DNA from: Deltaproteobacteria bacterium
GTDB taxonomy: Bacteria; SAR324; NAC60-12
DNA length: 6,828 bases
Assembly: GCA_003541985.1 (NCBI GenBank)
Contig: DPLM01000192.1
Span: 1 to 6,828 of the forward strand
Reading direction: 5' to 3'
Both the position numbers and the translations under genes were made by a program. Shown here piece after piece: positions 6,057 through 6,828 of this stretch. Positions within the stretch are counted from its first letter, which is position 1. The number at the start of each line of letters is the position of its first letter. The notes beneath the pieces are model-generated. The model saw only the letters and a list, made by a program, of their open reading frames with translations, searched no databases and was not told where the DNA came from.

Positions 6057-6828
6057 ATGGAATATTTGCAAAACGCAAATTTGGTTATACAACGCAAATT
6101 TGGTTATACAGTGCCTGCGACGCTGTGGAGAACTGTCTCGTACAGAAGTCTCTAGGACGATAGGTTTACGTGCACAAACTGCATCCAGGCTAATGAGTAA
6201 ACTATTATAGGAAGAACTGTTTATTGAAACCCACAAACGTTCTGGATTCATTGGCAAACCTGCAACCCAACTTCAACTCAATCCTCAAGGCGCTTACTCA
6301 CTGGGGATCAAGTTAGTACATAAGGATATTAACATTGTATTAGTTGATTTCACAGGAGTCGTGTTTGATCGTGTTTTTCTAAAGCAAGATCTCTCATAAA
6401 CTGAGGCTGAGATGGAACTCATTCTCTAGCAAAGCAACCAATTATTTTCAAATAATCCAGGGAGTGCTCTTCGACTGGCAGGTATTGTAGTAGCAACACC
6501 ATTTCAGTTGGAAACATAACACAATGAGTTATGACTGGATCAGGAAATATCAGACTGTCTCGCGCCTAACAGGCTTTAATGTTGCTGATGTGCTGGAAAA
6601 GAGTTTTGACCGCAATGTGTTCATGGAAAATGACGGAACAGCTGCTGTGATAGCAGAGAGGCTTTTTGGGGTTGGCAAACGATTGAATAATTTCGTCTAC
6701 CTGTTCTTGGATACGATGATTGGAGGAGGGGTTGTTTATGATGGAGACGTCCTACGAGGAACCAACAGCAACGCAGGAGGCTTAGCTCTGATGCGGATTG
6801 ATTCTCCGGGTCAGGGTAGCTTGTTGTT
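6057..6828 (+). pseudogene. Decayed ROK-family transcriptional repressor (NagC/XylR type), 3' end outside window
   Basis: ROK repressors join an N-terminal winged helix-turn-helix to a sugar-kinase-like sensor domain. With one copy of a 19-bp duplication ignored, ATG 6057 reads MEYLQNANLVIQCLRR and continues with ELSRTEVSRTIGLRAQTASRLM, a ROK-type HTH. The same frame gives GKPATQLQLNPQGAYSLGIK, VLVDFTGVVFDR and RLAGIVVATPFQL, all matching the sensor-domain start. Five in-frame stops interrupt it: TAG 6208, TAA 6397, TAG 6427, TAA 6517 and TGA 6532. Around 6540-6572 the homology moves by one base to another frame, which continues without stops to the window end with VFMENDGTAAV, AERLFGVGK, YLFLDTMIGGGVV and NSNAGG. 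There the usual G of GTxIGGG is Asp and the usual GNAG is SNAG. An ATG at 6524 opens this last frame for 101 codons, so a fragment could be translated, but it lacks the DNA-binding part. About two thirds of a family-length protein (near 400 residues) is in view. Confidence 0.88.
6072..6109 (+). repeat. Perfect 19-bp tandem duplication that shifts the ROK reading frame
   Basis: AACGCAAATTTGGTTATAC occurs at 6072-6090 and again, base for base, at 6091-6109. Because 19 is not a multiple of three, the extra copy moves the frame by one base. Deleting one copy joins ATG 6057 in frame to the ELSRTE helix-turn-helix segment. The exact identity of the copies suggests the event is fairly recent compared with other lesions, or simply that the repeat is short; age cannot be judged from this. 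Confidence 0.97.

Noticed and set aside
6072..6109. Two 19-bp repeats as a CRISPR array or iteron origin
   Set aside because: The copies are directly abutting with no spacers and lie inside a coding remnant whose frame they break; a simple duplication explains them.
6039..6257. Minus-strand 72-codon open frame
   Set aside because: It is antisense to the ROK pseudogene HTH region and has no recognisable protein features; the plus strand shows clear homology.

Overview
The window suggests an aerobic Gram-negative bacterium, probably proteobacterial or close to it, of moderate GC. It carries a heme O synthase, which serves heme-copper terminal oxidases, and a secreted protein ending in an outer-membrane beta-barrel. 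Its CGFS glutaredoxin-rhodanese fusion and YggT protein are types common in proteobacteria. The decayed regulator at the right end resembles alphaproteobacterial-type ROK repressors. I cannot name the species.

Left, minus strand (1-922): ctaB, the heme O synthase, is complete. Just past its stop is the possible first few codons of a further minus-strand gene. A 335-base AT-rich region (923-1257) separates ctaB from the rightward genes and holds candidate promoters for both directions.

Centre, plus strand (1258-2989): three tightly spaced genes probably form one transcript. They encode a CGFS monothiol glutaredoxin fused to a rhodanese-like domain, an A-type (IscA/SufA/ErpA) Fe-S carrier, and a two-domain YggT membrane protein whose start overlaps the end of the carrier gene by 8 bases. 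The first two make a coherent Fe-S trafficking pair. The role of the YggT protein is not clear from sequence.

Plus strand (3056-5812): one 918-residue exported protein has six Calx-beta-like repeats of about 111 residues followed by a C-terminal domain of about 186 residues that looks like a small outer-membrane beta-barrel. It is the least ordinary intact gene here.

Right end (5813-6828): a short non-coding stretch with repeated TTTGCCAA/TTGGCAA motifs leads into a pseudogene of a ROK-family repressor. Its reading frame is broken by a perfect 19-bp tandem duplication near the start codon, five in-frame stops and a second frame shift. It runs off the window end. I see no CRISPR array, tRNA, rRNA or insertion sequence, and no convincing new defence or mobile system.
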